Shown here: in pieces, positions 1 through 8,955 of the stretch | How positions within the stretch are numbered: position 1 is the first letter of the stretch | Layout of the letters: each line of letters starts with the position of its first letter | Assembly: GCA_001792215.1 (NCBI GenBank) | Contig: MGGC01000027.1 | Coordinates: forward strand, 270-36,938 | DNA from: Candidatus Woesebacteria bacterium RIFCSPHIGHO2_01_FULL_38_10 | GTDB taxonomy: Bacteria > Patescibacteriota > Microgenomatia > UBA8517 | Direction of reading: 5' to 3' | DNA length: 36,669 nucleotides | Notes under the pieces: model-generated | What the model was told of the DNA's origin: nothing | Databases searched by the model: none | Seen by the model: only the letters and a program-made list of their open reading frames with translations | Made by a program: the position numbers and the translations under genes

Positions 1-150
1 GGGTTTAAGACGATAAAGAAAAAATAGATAGCCCGCCATTACTAATAGTATAACCCTGATATCCTGTTTCAATTCCGTTTTAATGCTGCCGACAAATAAA
101 GAGATTAAAAAAACAACAATTAAAATTATCTTAAAGAGTTTCTTAGACAT
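1..150 (-). CDS. N-terminus of a membrane protein, cut by the window edge
   Basis: A reading frame starts at ATG (148-150), one base after the stop of the 1174-residue gene upstream, and stays open for 50 codons to the window edge. The visible residues begin MSKKLFKIILIVVFLISLF, a basic start followed by a hydrophobic segment of about 16 residues. A second hydrophobic stretch lies near residues 35-48. This looks like the first two membrane segments of a multipass protein, and in this setting another glycan-assembly protein (polymerase, ligase or GT-C) is likely. That assignment is guesswork, because no family motif is visible in the part present. No Shine-Dalgarno site is seen, so translational coupling to the preceding gene is likely. 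Confidence 0.6.
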   Translation of the reverse strand, partial: MSKKLFKIILIVVFLISLFVGSIKTELKQDIRVILLVMAGYLFFLYRLKP

Positions 151-151
151 G

Positions 152-3100
152 CTATATCTGTCGTTTTCTCAGATGCAAATATAATCCAATAACCACTATC
201 AGTCCAACAATACTTAAAATAGCTCCTTTGTAATAACTGTTTTGCAATTTGAATTCTATCAAAAATGTCTGTTTATCAATATCTGTCTCTCCGCTATTAT
301 CCACTATCCAAGCATTTGAGTAACCATTGGCTTGCAATTTTTCAAAGCTAACATCCTGCGAAATACTCTTAAAAATCAAATCAGACAAAACATGTTTATC
401 TTGCGCTTTATACTCTCTTACTCTCCCGCCTAGAAACTGTCTGTATTCACCGGAAAAGTATTTGCCGGAATTTTGACTGTCAACTTGACGGATTACCCAG
501 TTTGGGTCATTTCTCAGATTGATGTTGAGTAAAAACTTTTCAGCGGGATTTTTTACTCTCACCAAATATTTAGTTTGATTTAAACGCAAAAATTCTAAAT
601 ATGCAGATCTTTCAGAAGGAACAATTTTATCGCTCTGAAAAAAGACCAATGGTTGCTTTGGCTCCTCAGACACGACAATATTGGTTACTTTAGCTTTTAC
701 TTCCCCACCATCTGGTGTATTTAAGCAATAATTAAGTGAGGTTTTCTTTAAATAACCCCCAGGCAGGTACGAGGACTTATAAGACATCTTTCCACCATCT
801 GAGATTCCGACGGGAGACATCAATTCTATGGATTTAAGTTTCTCATCTAAAGACAACTCTTCAGCAACTAATTTTAAAGTTGCGTCCTTACTCATTTCAA
901 AATCATAATTGATTTGATATTTACTATCAGGATTAAGGTCTTCAATATCCATTTTCCGACAAACCTCTTCATCTGAAGAGATAATATCAATTTGCTCAAC
1001 CTTCACAAGTGGAATCAGTGAAATATATTTATTTTCCAACTCGATATCGATCTTACCCGAATTAAGAGTCAACGCCTCGCTTTCAAACCATCCCTTTCTT
1101 TGCGGAGACACTCTCTCAAAGTCTTTATTAACCAATAAAGACCTTGAGTCAATTGATTTTTTAGACACTGAGTCAAAAAATAAGACATATATTTTGTAAT
1201 TGCCTGTTTCAGGAATCTCTATATAGTAAGTACTATGCTCGCTTTTAGCTGATAGGTCAGCTATGCTAACTTTTGAGATAGAAACGTTTAACTTGTTAAT
1301 AAGCGCTTTTACTTTACTAGTAAAAACCTCGTCTTTCGAGTTAGAAATAGGTCCCAATCTACCCGAGAAGAAAGTGAAGTAATAATTTATCTTTTCACTA
1401 TACTCTCTTTTCAAACTCCATCTGTCTAATTGCCCAAATAAGTCCTCAATCAAGTTAATTTTGTATTCCCAATCACCAATTTCCCTCTCTATTAAGGCTG
1501 AATTACTATCCGACTTTTCACTTATTAATTTTATAGTTTGGGTGTCTTTTAGCATGGAATTAAAAATAAAATCGATCTGGTCGGAAGCTTGATGAATTCT
1601 CAAAAGACGAAGAGATTCTAACTTATCCGAAAGATAGTTGACTACCCTATTATTTATTTTCTTAACAGGTGGCTCTGAAATCGACAAGTTCTTGCCACTC
1701 ACACAATCTATACACCAAGCCTGCAAAAGATTGCTATTGTAGCCGAAGTTATAATCCTTTCTATCAACCAAATCATTATCTTCTAAAACAAAAAGCTCAC
1801 CCATATTAAAGCTTGGAGGAAAGCTGCCTTTGTAAAATTCATCCGGATTAGCTCTCACTAGGCTTTTCGAAGATGGTATGTAAACCAAAGGATAAGTCTC
1901 ACCCGAAATGTCATAAAATGACCACTCGCCAAAAAATGCAGTCTTTTTTAACTCGCCACTTTTCTCTATTGAATCAACTATCCCTGTATAAGAATATTGG
2001 CTGTCTTGCCCTGCACTATAATCGCCTCTAACAACTATAGAATCCACACTTAAATATTTAAGAAGCTCTAAATTTCCTCTATTCTCTATATCTTTATAAA
2101 CAGCATCTATAATATGTCTTTCGTTGGGCTTGATGATCGCGTCGTTAACGACAACGGACTGACGAGTAAGTTTGTTAAATACATTTGCAAGACTAAAATA
2201 ACCCCAGTTGTAAATATCATAATAAGTTCTCTCATCAAGTGGTGGGGTTACCAAATATCTGGTAGTAAAATATTTTGTGTCAATGTACTTTTTGGCCTCC
2301 AACAAATAATCCGGGACTTTAACCATGGTTGAATAACTTTCAGACCACTTAAAAAGAATTCCTGTAAAAAAAGGAAAATTATAGATAAATACGACGATCG
2401 TAAGAAACAGAAAAAAGAAAAAATTTAAAGATTTAGACCACATATTTGCAACCCTTTTAACACCTAGGCCAATTAAATACGAGTAAGAAAACCATAGGGC
2501 ATAGCCGAACTTGTAATACGAAGACCGCAACAAAGTAAATCCTGGAAAATGTCTTATTAAAAATTCGTAGATAAAACCAAAAGGCGCATGCAATCCTGCT
2601 ATAAAAGGCAAGGATATAAAAATAGTCAATAACATTCCCCGCTTTAAAACAATTTCATCATTACTGTCTTTTTTTAGTTTTAAAGCACCTATAAAACCTA
2701 ATATGGGAAAAAGAACACTTAAAAAAACAAATACCGGCTTAGTTAAAAAGACAGACGAATATGGATGTTCCGGATTACCATACCAATCTGGTATTCCCTG
2801 CATTCTAAATATGTTTGTAAAACTTGCGTTTCTACTGATTTCCCTAGCCCAATCCACAGCTGTTGAAGTCATGCCGACAGACGTAGCCTTCTCACCAATA
2901 GTAATCCTGAAAGCTAATAAATTAGGATATATCCAATAAAAATTCAAAATAAGTGAAGATAAAATAAAAACCAGTCCAAATACCGTTATATTTCTTAACT
3001 TGCCTTTAAATTTTTTTCCAGCGGGCGCTAAAAATACAAGGATAAAGCTAAAAGCTGTTACAAATGTTCCTGCCCATACAGGTAATGCTATCCCTCCGTT

Positions 3101-3676
3101 TAAAATAAATATTATCAAGCTTAAAATCAGTGCATTTTTATATGGAGATTCATTATCCAAGAATAACTTTTTAAGAATAAGAATTATTAAAGGTAAAGCT
3201 GCCACGATTGAAAATTTTGTTCTTTCAGCAATAAACCACCCCTGAAGCAAAAAGTGATTCATCATATAAAAGATAGATCCCATTAAACGTGTGGAGTAAT
3301 TACGCTTGTCAGGATTAAATGACTTAAGCATCAAATACATAGTAATTCCCGGTAATGTAAACCAAAATATGAATATAATTTTTTGCGTATCAATCAACCC
3401 AAACCCTAAAAAACTGATAAAAGCCTCAAGGGCATAAATAAATACACTGGAAAGAGTTATTGTTTGGACTGATCCAAAAGAAGAAGTTCTATTCGACCAA
3501 GTATAAAAGTTATCTTTAAAGTTGGCTCTGGGGTCTAAGTAATAACCAACGTCGTGCCCAAATACTAAAAAACCTTGTCTATACCACAAAAGTGGAATTA
3601 GCCCGAGTATAAATATCACTGCTAATTCGATCAAAAAAAGATGCTTTACTGTAAGTTTTTTCACTTTTTTAACCAC
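152..3676 (-). CDS. Giant multipass membrane protein, AftD/YfhO-like GT-C candidate
   Basis: This 1174-residue protein has a membrane segment at about 13-32, then some ten more up to about residue 435. A long soluble region follows, with one last membrane helix near 1148-1166 and a basic tail (LRKRQI). The first outer loop carries FGHDVGYYLDP (Asp42, Asp48). Its acidic-then-YLDP layout resembles the first loop of arabinofuranosyltransferase AftD (DUF3367). The C-terminal pattern (NDPNWVIRQV, then NGYSNAWIVDNSG, then YYKG before the last helix) is typical of YfhO/AftD-type proteins. By family analogy it would transfer sugars from a polyprenyl-phosphate donor on the outer face, with soluble domains that bind glycan. 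The start is GTG, directly after the upstream stop codon, with no ATG nearby. The family is uncertain; that it is a large membrane glycan enzyme is much safer. Confidence 0.6.
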   Translation of the reverse strand: MVKKVKKLTVKHLFLIELAVIFILGLIPLLWYRQGFLVFGHDVGYYLDPRANFKDNFYTWSNRTSSFGSVQTITLSSVFIYALEAFISFLGFGLIDTQKIIFIFWFTLPGITMYLMLKSFNPDKRNYSTRLMGSIFYMMNHFLLQGWFIAERTKFSIVAALPLIILILKKLFLDNESPYKNALILSLIIFILNGGIALPVWAGTFVTAFSFILVFLAPAGKKFKGKLRNITVFGLVFILSSLILNFYWIYPNLLAFRITIGEKATSVGMTSTAVDWAREISRNASFTNIFRMQGIPDWYGNPEHPYSSVFLTKPVFVFLSVLFPILGFIGALKLKKDSNDEIVLKRGMLLTIFISLPFIAGLHAPFGFIYEFLIRHFPGFTLLRSSYYKFGYALWFSYSYLIGLGVKRVANMWSKSLNFFFFLFLTIVVFIYNFPFFTGILFKWSESYSTMVKVPDYLLEAKKYIDTKYFTTRYLVTPPLDERTYYDIYNWGYFSLANVFNKLTRQSVVVNDAIIKPNERHIIDAVYKDIENRGNLELLKYLSVDSIVVRGDYSAGQDSQYSYTGIVDSIEKSGELKKTAFFGEWSFYDISGETYPLVYIPSSKSLVRANPDEFYKGSFPPSFNMGELFVLEDNDLVDRKDYNFGYNSNLLQAWCIDCVSGKNLSISEPPVKKINNRVVNYLSDKLESLRLLRIHQASDQIDFIFNSMLKDTQTIKLISEKSDSNSALIEREIGDWEYKINLIEDLFGQLDRWSLKREYSEKINYYFTFFSGRLGPISNSKDEVFTSKVKALINKLNVSISKVSIADLSAKSEHSTYYIEIPETGNYKIYVLFFDSVSKKSIDSRSLLVNKDFERVSPQRKGWFESEALTLNSGKIDIELENKYISLIPLVKVEQIDIISSDEEVCRKMDIEDLNPDSKYQINYDFEMSKDATLKLVAEELSLDEKLKSIELMSPVGISDGGKMSYKSSYLPGGYLKKTSLNYCLNTPDGGEVKAKVTNIVVSEEPKQPLVFFQSDKIVPSERSAYLEFLRLNQTKYLVRVKNPAEKFLLNINLRNDPNWVIRQVDSQNSGKYFSGEYRQFLGGRVREYKAQDKHVLSDLIFKSISQDVSFEKLQANGYSNAWIVDNSGETDIDKQTFLIEFKLQNSYYKGAILSIVGLIVVIGLYLHLRKRQI

Positions 3677-5545
3677 TTACACTTGTAATATTTTCGAGTA
3701 CGACCTTAAGTAATTGTCCGCAGTATTACTAATCGTCATTTGCGATACCGCTTTTTGTGCCTCTATTCCAACCTTACTTCTCAAACTATTATTCTTTATT
3801 AGCTTACTTATAATTATCTCCAATTTTTTTCTTTCGTCTTTGTTATAGGTATAGCCATTTACCCCGTCTTTTAATATGTCTGTTATCCCTTCAGTGTTCG
3901 TTCCAATAACACAACATCCAGCAGCCATCGCTTCAATTATTGTTACAGGAGGCATCATTGTTCCATGCGGACTTTGTTGAGGAACAACTACTATATCTGA
4001 AGATTTATAAACATCGCTTATATCAAATATTCCTTCCTTAAATTTAATGTTATTTTTACCAGAAATAATGTCGAGTATCTTTTTTCTTCTGGAGATATAA
4101 TCCTTACTATCACGCTCTCTTGAAGAAATAAACAAAAATTGTACTTTTTTATGTTTTCTCGCAAGTTCTTCAACCGCCTGCGCATACTGATAAGCCCCCT
4201 TATCCTCATTAATAGGACCCGTGTATAAAACGACAAGACCTTTCGTAAATAGCCCAAGGTTTTCTCTTGCTTTATTTTTATTTTTTTTCCTAAACTGATT
4301 TACATCGATCCCAAAGGGAATTTTTAAAACCTCTCTTTTGCTAAAATGGTGCTTTAATGTTTCTTTTCTTAACGACTCAGTTGGAACAACCAATAAATCC
4401 GACTTAATTAAACTTAGTATTTTCAGGCTTCCCAATTTTCCACTGTAATATGTTGAAATTGTAACAACGTGCTTTGCGCCATTAACCCAGGAAAAAATAC
4501 GACTTCTTATTGTAAGAAACGGTACTGATACAAATTCGTGGACAATATCATATTTTTTAGTAAACGCCAAAGAAAATAATTTCAAAATAATTTGGAGCTG
4601 TGCAACATAATGGTATAGTGTAAAATTTCTTTTTATCCACTCCGGCGCATCAACGTGGTGAAAACTTATGCCATAAATCTTATCCTCATTTTTTGCCCAC
4701 GAATACCAATCTTTCCCTGAGTAGAAATAAACCGGTGTGATTATTTCTACTTTAGCGCCTTGAATAGAAATCTTTTTAATCAACTCATAAATTGCCGTTA
4801 CTCCACCCGCATTGTATGGTCCGATACCAGAAACGATGTAGAGGATTTTTTTAGTATTTATTACCCGCAATACTTTTCTTTTCAGTTCTACTATTCGTTC
4901 TTGCGCATCCAGAGTAATCACATTATGCTGAAACTTAAAGTATCGGTTATACAAATCGGTCTGTGTTTTGTAATATCCCAGCGGAAAATCATCCTTCGAT
5001 CTTAACTTAGCATCAACGGGTTTGATTCTTAGATAAATATAAAGGTCAGCTCCTGGTATTATGCTTGCATATATTTTTCTCAGGTTCGGATGCACCAATC
5101 CTTGGTAACACGAATTGATAAACATATCAAAAAAGTATCGGTCGCAAATAACATAGTCATATTTCGCCTTCTTTGGGAGAATAACAAAAAGATAATATAA
5201 CCAGTGATCAATAAGCGCAAAGAAAAACCATATATGTTGAAAGATTTTATTCGCTCGAGAATACCTCGCGGCTTGCCGTGAGGATAAATGAGCGGACGAA
5301 CTTACCGAAGGATACTTCGCAACTCTGCTGCGAAGTAGTTCATTCCGCAGCTTAGTATTACCCGTTTTTCTTTTAATTAGCAAAGTGTTTTTTGCTAATT
5401 GGTTGATTCTGGAATAAATTAAATAAGAAAACACTCTTGTTTTAAATATCTTAAAATTTTTATTTATCAAATAATCCCCAAGGTAATTAACCTGTGTAGT
5501 TTTACCACTACCATCCACACCCGAAAATGATATCACTTTCCCCAT
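3677..5545 (-). CDS. P-loop (thymidylate kinase-like) / GT4 glycosyltransferase fusion
   Basis: Two domains sit in one frame of 622 residues. Residues 1-230 resemble thymidylate kinase: P-loop GVDGSGKT at 9-16 and a DRY motif at 135-137. Residues 231-622 are a GT-B glycosyltransferase of family 4, with GGV near 247-249, TGPINEDKG and a C-terminal IIEAMAAGCCVIG. The first Glu of the usual GT4 E-x7-E motif is replaced by Met. The kinase half contains an in-frame palindromic element (about residues 67-101). I chose ATG 5543-5545 because it directly precedes the kinase core. An upstream in-frame ATG at 5641 would add 32 residues encoded by a hairpin-rich repeat. The kinase substrate is unknown; thymidylate, a sugar or a lipid are all possible. 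It lies between a GT2 and the giant GT-C gene, so a role in glycan assembly is likely. Confidence 0.75.
   Translation of the reverse strand: MGKVISFSGVDGSGKTTQVNYLGDYLINKNFKIFKTRVFSYLIYSRINQLAKNTLLIKRKTGNTKLRNELLRSRVAKYPSVSSSAHLSSRQAARYSRANKIFQHIWFFFALIDHWLYYLFVILPKKAKYDYVICDRYFFDMFINSCYQGLVHPNLRKIYASIIPGADLYIYLRIKPVDAKLRSKDDFPLGYYKTQTDLYNRYFKFQHNVITLDAQERIVELKRKVLRVINTKKILYIVSGIGPYNAGGVTAIYELIKKISIQGAKVEIITPVYFYSGKDWYSWAKNEDKIYGISFHHVDAPEWIKRNFTLYHYVAQLQIILKLFSLAFTKKYDIVHEFVSVPFLTIRSRIFSWVNGAKHVVTISTYYSGKLGSLKILSLIKSDLLVVPTESLRKETLKHHFSKREVLKIPFGIDVNQFRKKNKNKARENLGLFTKGLVVLYTGPINEDKGAYQYAQAVEELARKHKKVQFLFISSRERDSKDYISRRKKILDIISGKNNIKFKEGIFDISDVYKSSDIVVVPQQSPHGTMMPPVTIIEAMAAGCCVIGTNTEGITDILKDGVNGYTYNKDERKKLEIIISKLIKNNSLRSKVGIEAQKAVSQMTISNTADNYLRSYSKILQV
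5245..5345 (-). repeat. In-frame palindromic element PE-A, copy 1
   Basis: This block of about 100 bp is nearly the same as 10104-10200 and lies inside the kinase/GT4 gene. Its 20-nt hairpin CCTCGCGGCTTGCCGTGAGG (5264-5283) has nine pairs including one G-T. A second hairpin, ACTTCGCA...TGCGAAGT (5314-5321 with 5329-5336), follows. The second hairpin has a different sequence in the other copy but still pairs, so structure is conserved. The block encodes residues such as KYPS, SSSAH, SSRQAARYSRANK without a stop. Confidence 0.85.
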
Positions 5546-5558
5546 TTTTATTTTTCTG

Positions 5559-5655
5559 TTCGAGAATACCATGGGCGTAAGCCCGTGGATGAATCGAACG
5601 AAAACAAACTCGCACGATGCGATAGTCTTCGAATACCACATCCATAAGGGCGTGG
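5559..5655. repeat. Palindromic element PE-B, three hairpins in a gene junction
   Basis: This roughly 97-bp spacer between the GT2 and the kinase/GT4 gene holds three hairpins. The first is CC-N16-GG at 5569-5588, enclosed by TTCGA (5559-5563) and TCGAA (5594-5598). The second is TCGCA-CGA-TGCGA at 5610-5622. The third is another CC-N16-GG hairpin at 5636-5655. AATACC precedes each CC-N16-GG hairpin, as in PE-A and PE-C. The block is open in the frame of the downstream gene and could add 32 residues to its N-terminus. Confidence 0.75.
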
Positions 5656-5659
5656 TAGT

Positions 5660-6637
5660 TTATCTTTTTAGCAAGAGTTGAGTTTTTCTGTTTAAAAGAA
5701 AAGCAGATAAAATCGTATCTGTAACTAGTAAATTGACAAAGGGTTCATATAAACCTGCCCAATCTTTGTGCCTAAAAGATTTATAAATACCAACAATTAA
5801 AGAGGGTATGAAACTATTCGCATAAATAATCCAGAGCATGATTTTTACCAAGTCATATTTTTTCTTTAAGTCAAACCACACATATAGTTTTTTCTCAAAC
5901 GTTTTTAAATAGACGTTCTGAACATTATATTTTCTTTTCCTTAAAAGGGTTCTCAGGTTGGGTGCGTGGTGATGATAAAGACCAGCCGAAGGAACATACG
6001 CAAATTTATTTAAACCTTTTTTCGTTAAGAGAACTAAAAAGTCTAATTCCAAAAACATGTCATAATTTTTGACTGCCTCAAGGAGCTTCTTTTTTCTATA
6101 TAAACACCTTCCTGCAGGTGGAATCTTTCCTTCCCTGTACTCTAATAGGCAGTAGCCATCTTTCTCTTCCTTTAAAACAGAGTCTAGACTTGGAGAAAAT
6201 AGCTGATATATTGTATCCCTTTGTAAAGGATCGAATGCATAATATCTTTCTAAGGGAGGGTCTGTTTTTTTTGCATATTTTCGAGTAAAACTTCCAACTA
6301 TTTCCTCATCTTCAAGAAGGGGTTTTAACATTTTTTGTATCCAACTCCTACCGACAAGTTCGACATCAGCATCAAGATAAATCGTATATTCACCTCTCGC
6401 TTTCCTAAACCCAATCATCTTGCTTACCTCAGCATGTTTAATCCTATTCATTAAAATTTTGACAGGAAATTTTTTAGCAATATCAAGAGTCCCGTCAGTT
6501 GAATAATTATCAACAATTATTATCTCAAATTTTTTTTTCGGGTAGTTTTGCTTAACAATAGATTTGAGACAACGCCTGATGTTTTTTTTCTCGTTCAGGG
6601 TGGGAATAACAATTGAAACAAGCGGTATCTTTTTCAT
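5660..6637 (-). CDS. Family 2 glycosyltransferase (GT-A fold)
   Basis: The 325-residue product opens with the GT2 signature VSIVIPTLNE (7-16). It then shows IIIVDNYSTDGT (nucleotide binding) and a DAD metal/donor motif at 89-91 (IYLDADVEL). Two hydrophobic segments near the C-terminus (about 255-275 and 290-310) suggest membrane attachment. It probably adds a sugar to a growing lipid-linked or surface glycan at the inner face of the membrane; donor and acceptor cannot be read from sequence. I chose ATG at 6637. A GTG at 6655 is also in frame, but its six extra codons come from the tip of an inserted repeat. No clear Shine-Dalgarno site precedes either start, and the mobile element inserted 7 bp upstream may have altered expression. 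Confidence 0.9.
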   Translation of the reverse strand: MKKIPLVSIVIPTLNEKKNIRRCLKSIVKQNYPKKKFEIIIVDNYSTDGTLDIAKKFPVKILMNRIKHAEVSKMIGFRKARGEYTIYLDADVELVGRSWIQKMLKPLLEDEEIVGSFTRKYAKKTDPPLERYYAFDPLQRDTIYQLFSPSLDSVLKEEKDGYCLLEYREGKIPPAGRCLYRKKKLLEAVKNYDMFLELDFLVLLTKKGLNKFAYVPSAGLYHHHAPNLRTLLRKRKYNVQNVYLKTFEKKLYVWFDLKKKYDLVKIMLWIIYANSFIPSLIVGIYKSFRHKDWAGLYEPFVNLLVTDTILSAFLLNRKTQLLLKR

Positions 6638-6643
6638 TGTTCT

Positions 6644-6842
6644 TACAAGTTTCACACTTCCCTTAATAACATCTTCCTCGAAACTTGTTGCAAGGTATTA
6701 TCTCTAAAGAAAGATGTTATCTTTTCTTCGATTCATCCCCAATACTTGTATCGGAGAATTCTTGAAATCGCGAATAGCAACCTCAGACGGTAACCCGAAG
6801 GGACTCCTCCGAGGTGATTTAAGCCTGTTTGCAAAACTCGTG
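6644..6842 (+). mobile_element. MITE-like element, copy 1 (5-bp target duplication GTTCT)
   Basis: The element begins TACAAGTTTCAC and ends with a diverged inverted copy (GCAAAACTCGTG). It is bounded on both sides by GTTCT (6639-6643 and 6843-6847), the mark of transposition. Inside are a hairpin pairing AACATCTT with AAGATGTT and a second folded arm with a CCCGAAGGG tip. No ORF of useful length is present, so it is non-autonomous. It fills the 232-nt gap between the nucleotidyltransferase and GT2 genes. Confidence 0.85.
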
Positions 6843-6869
6843 GTTCTAATACCTTTATACTAAAGGTTC

Positions 6870-7865
6870 CTATTTTATCGAAAAATAATATGGATAAAAA
6901 TTACCTTTCTTCAAATACATTTTAAGATACATATAACAAACATATATTACAGCAACCAAGCTAATTCCATAACCCGAAAACAGGCGGTTAAGAAATATCC
7001 TTATTGAGTATGAAAAACGAACGATAATGGGAAAGGATATGTCTGAATCAACCTTAAAGACTCTACTTACAATCTCTGGCTTATCTTTTCTCTCAATATC
7101 CGTAATTGCTGTCATCAAATCGTTAAACAGGTTTCCCCATTTGTACTTTTCTGTAATCCTAGTTACTTCACCTACCTTAGAAAATGCGATTAGTTTTTTC
7201 AAATATAGATAGTCAAGTAAAGTTAAATGGAATTTTTCAAACAATACATTAGCTGCTACCTGTATGAGTTCGACTTCTTTACTTGGAATCGGCTGAGTCG
7301 TCCCAAAAAACTTTTGATGCCCGGGATTTGACCAGTAGTCGGTGAACGAAAGATATTCTGATCCCATCCAGGATATATTCTTGTGTATGTCTATCAAAAG
7401 CTGATTATCCTTTTTTGCGGTTATTTGCCAATTAGCTTTTATCCCATTAATTGTTCCGTGTTTTCCAATTCTATATCCATCTAACCCAAACACCTCAACG
7501 GTTCTTTCAAAATCTTTCTCCTTAACTACAATATCGATATCATGAGTAACGTAGGGAATTGTTCTTGCAGTTTTAGATATAAGATATTCAATTTTTCGCT
7601 GACTTAATATCTTTTTAATATCCTTAAGTGTATTTTTCTGTCTTACTAAATTTTTATTGATCTTACCTTCCAAAATTTTTAGTTCGGACCATCCTATATC
7701 CTTCCTTGTTACAATTCTTAACAAATATTCAAGCACTGGTATTAAAGTCTTATTGTATTTTGATTTCTCTAGAAGTTCAATTATTTGGGTTTTACTTAAA
7801 GATACTTTAACTTTCTTTCTTGAAAGAATAGAAAGGTTATACTGATCAAGTCTAGAGATGCTCAT
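6870..7865 (-). CDS. Nucleotidyltransferase-like protein (NTP_transf_5 type)
   Basis: This 331-residue protein has an acidic pair HDIDIVV (Asp109, Asp111) and later LLIDIHKNISW (Asp159, His161). That pattern fits the uncharacterised nucleotidyltransferase family NTP_transf_5 (PF14907) of the Pol-beta fold. A C-terminal hydrophobic segment (about 295-315) could anchor it. Members often sit in polysaccharide loci, where they may transfer a nucleotide or phospho-group to a glycan or protein; no substrate is established here. The gene begins 11 nt after the upstream GT2 and is probably co-transcribed with it. The usual Gly-Ser helix before the DxD is not obvious (SKTARTIPYVTHDID), so activity is uncertain. 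Mobile-element copy 1 lies just downstream. Confidence 0.7.
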   Translation of the reverse strand: MSISRLDQYNLSILSRKKVKVSLSKTQIIELLEKSKYNKTLIPVLEYLLRIVTRKDIGWSELKILEGKINKNLVRQKNTLKDIKKILSQRKIEYLISKTARTIPYVTHDIDIVVKEKDFERTVEVFGLDGYRIGKHGTINGIKANWQITAKKDNQLLIDIHKNISWMGSEYLSFTDYWSNPGHQKFFGTTQPIPSKEVELIQVAANVLFEKFHLTLLDYLYLKKLIAFSKVGEVTRITEKYKWGNLFNDLMTAITDIERKDKPEIVSRVFKVDSDISFPIIVRFSYSIRIFLNRLFSGYGISLVAVIYVCYMYLKMYLKKGNFYPYYFSIK

Positions 7866-7876
7866 AATTACATTAG

Positions 7877-8905
7877 TTACCGCAGCAGCTCTTTTTGATA
7901 AAGCCCTTTAACAAAGCCGACACCATAAGTTATATGAGAAAGAATAACTCCGATCCCACCCATGAGAGAAATCTTAAGATCTTTACCTCTTTTGGCAATA
8001 GAGTAAGATCCCAAAAGCCAAAAGAAAACAAACAAGAGAGTTGTCGGCAAAATGAAATAGTGCGGTTTATAAAGTGAAAGGCTGATTGACCCAAATAATC
8101 CGATTGTTAAGGTAATTGGCAAAAAGTATATCCATCTTTTGGAAGTTTGAGGATATTTCTTGACAAAAAAACCTCTATGAACACCTGTATTCCAGATCTG
8201 TTTTAAATGATGTTTGGGAAAAGCGCGTCTGTGATGATATACCAAAACCTCATGGTCGTAAAGTATTTTTCCGTATTTGACCAGCTCTATGCAAACTCTT
8301 GTGTCTTCACCATAATAAAAAGTAGAGTTAAACCCGCCTACTTTCCTCAAAACATCGGTTCTTATAAATAAGTTGTATGCTGGGTAATCATCAACAGTTA
8401 TCCATTTAGGTACTTGATAATAACGATACAAAAGTTTACCACTGCAAAAATATGATTCCAAAATTGCTCCACCCAACTTTTCCCAATAACCATCGGATGG
8501 TGGAGTAACACCGGGCCCGCCTACCGCAACAATCATCAGGTGAGAAAAGTGTCTAATGGCCTTTGTCAACCAATCAGGCGCCGGATATGCATCATCATCG
8601 ATAAATACACTAATCTCGCCTTTCACTTTAGGAAGTGCGAAATCTCGCTTTTCTGCAGGTGAGGTTGCGTGATTTGCTCGGGTTACCAGATACTTAATTT
8701 TTTTTGATTTAAATGGTATTTTTACTTGTTTATCGCTAACTAAAATTATTTCATATTTTTTATAATCCAGTTTCAAAAATCGATTGAAGTCTTTTAGAAA
8801 TCTGTTATTGTTTTCAGGCAACAGCCCCCAATGAAAAGGGATAATAATAGAGATAAACGGATTTTTGGGAAGTGGCTTTAGTTCTTTAATTTTATAATTT
8901 TCCAT
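7877..8905 (-). CDS. Membrane-bound family 2 glycosyltransferase
   Basis: The 342-residue product has a GT2 core: ISIIIPFHW (18-26), the metal-binding FIDDDAYPAPDWL (Asp103-105), GED at 199-201 (a likely catalytic acid) and YHHRRAFPKH. Three or four membrane segments follow from about residue 255 to 330, as in ExoA/succinoglycan-type GT2 enzymes. The catalytic domain would be cytoplasmic and the substrate lipid-linked. Mature-core length and motif order are normal. A candidate -10 box TATAAT (8920-8925) lies 14 nt upstream, and this gene may start a unit with the nucleotidyltransferase gene that follows. Sugar specificity cannot be told from sequence. Confidence 0.9.
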   Translation of the reverse strand: MENYKIKELKPLPKNPFISIIIPFHWGLLPENNNRFLKDFNRFLKLDYKKYEIILVSDKQVKIPFKSKKIKYLVTRANHATSPAEKRDFALPKVKGEISVFIDDDAYPAPDWLTKAIRHFSHLMIVAVGGPGVTPPSDGYWEKLGGAILESYFCSGKLLYRYYQVPKWITVDDYPAYNLFIRTDVLRKVGGFNSTFYYGEDTRVCIELVKYGKILYDHEVLVYHHRRAFPKHHLKQIWNTGVHRGFFVKKYPQTSKRWIYFLPITLTIGLFGSISLSLYKPHYFILPTTLLFVFFWLLGSYSIAKRGKDLKISLMGGIGVILSHITYGVGFVKGLYQKELLR

Positions 8906-8919
8906 TGACTTTAGTCGGG

Positions 8920-8925
8920 ATTATA
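8920..8925 (-). promoter_or_regulatory. Candidate -10 box for the GT2 at 8905
   Basis: A perfect TATAAT sits 14 nt before the ATG in a 50-nt intergenic gap. Transcription from it would give a leader of about 8 nt. No good -35 box is seen at 16-18 nt. Confidence 0.35.
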
Positions 8926-8955
8926 ACATCTAATCATTTTAAGTGTTATGTTCAT

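Noticed and set aside
6638-6655. GTG at 6655 as the true start of the GT2
   Set aside because: The six extra codons come from the inserted element tip and its flank, while ATG 6637 directly precedes the GT2 core.
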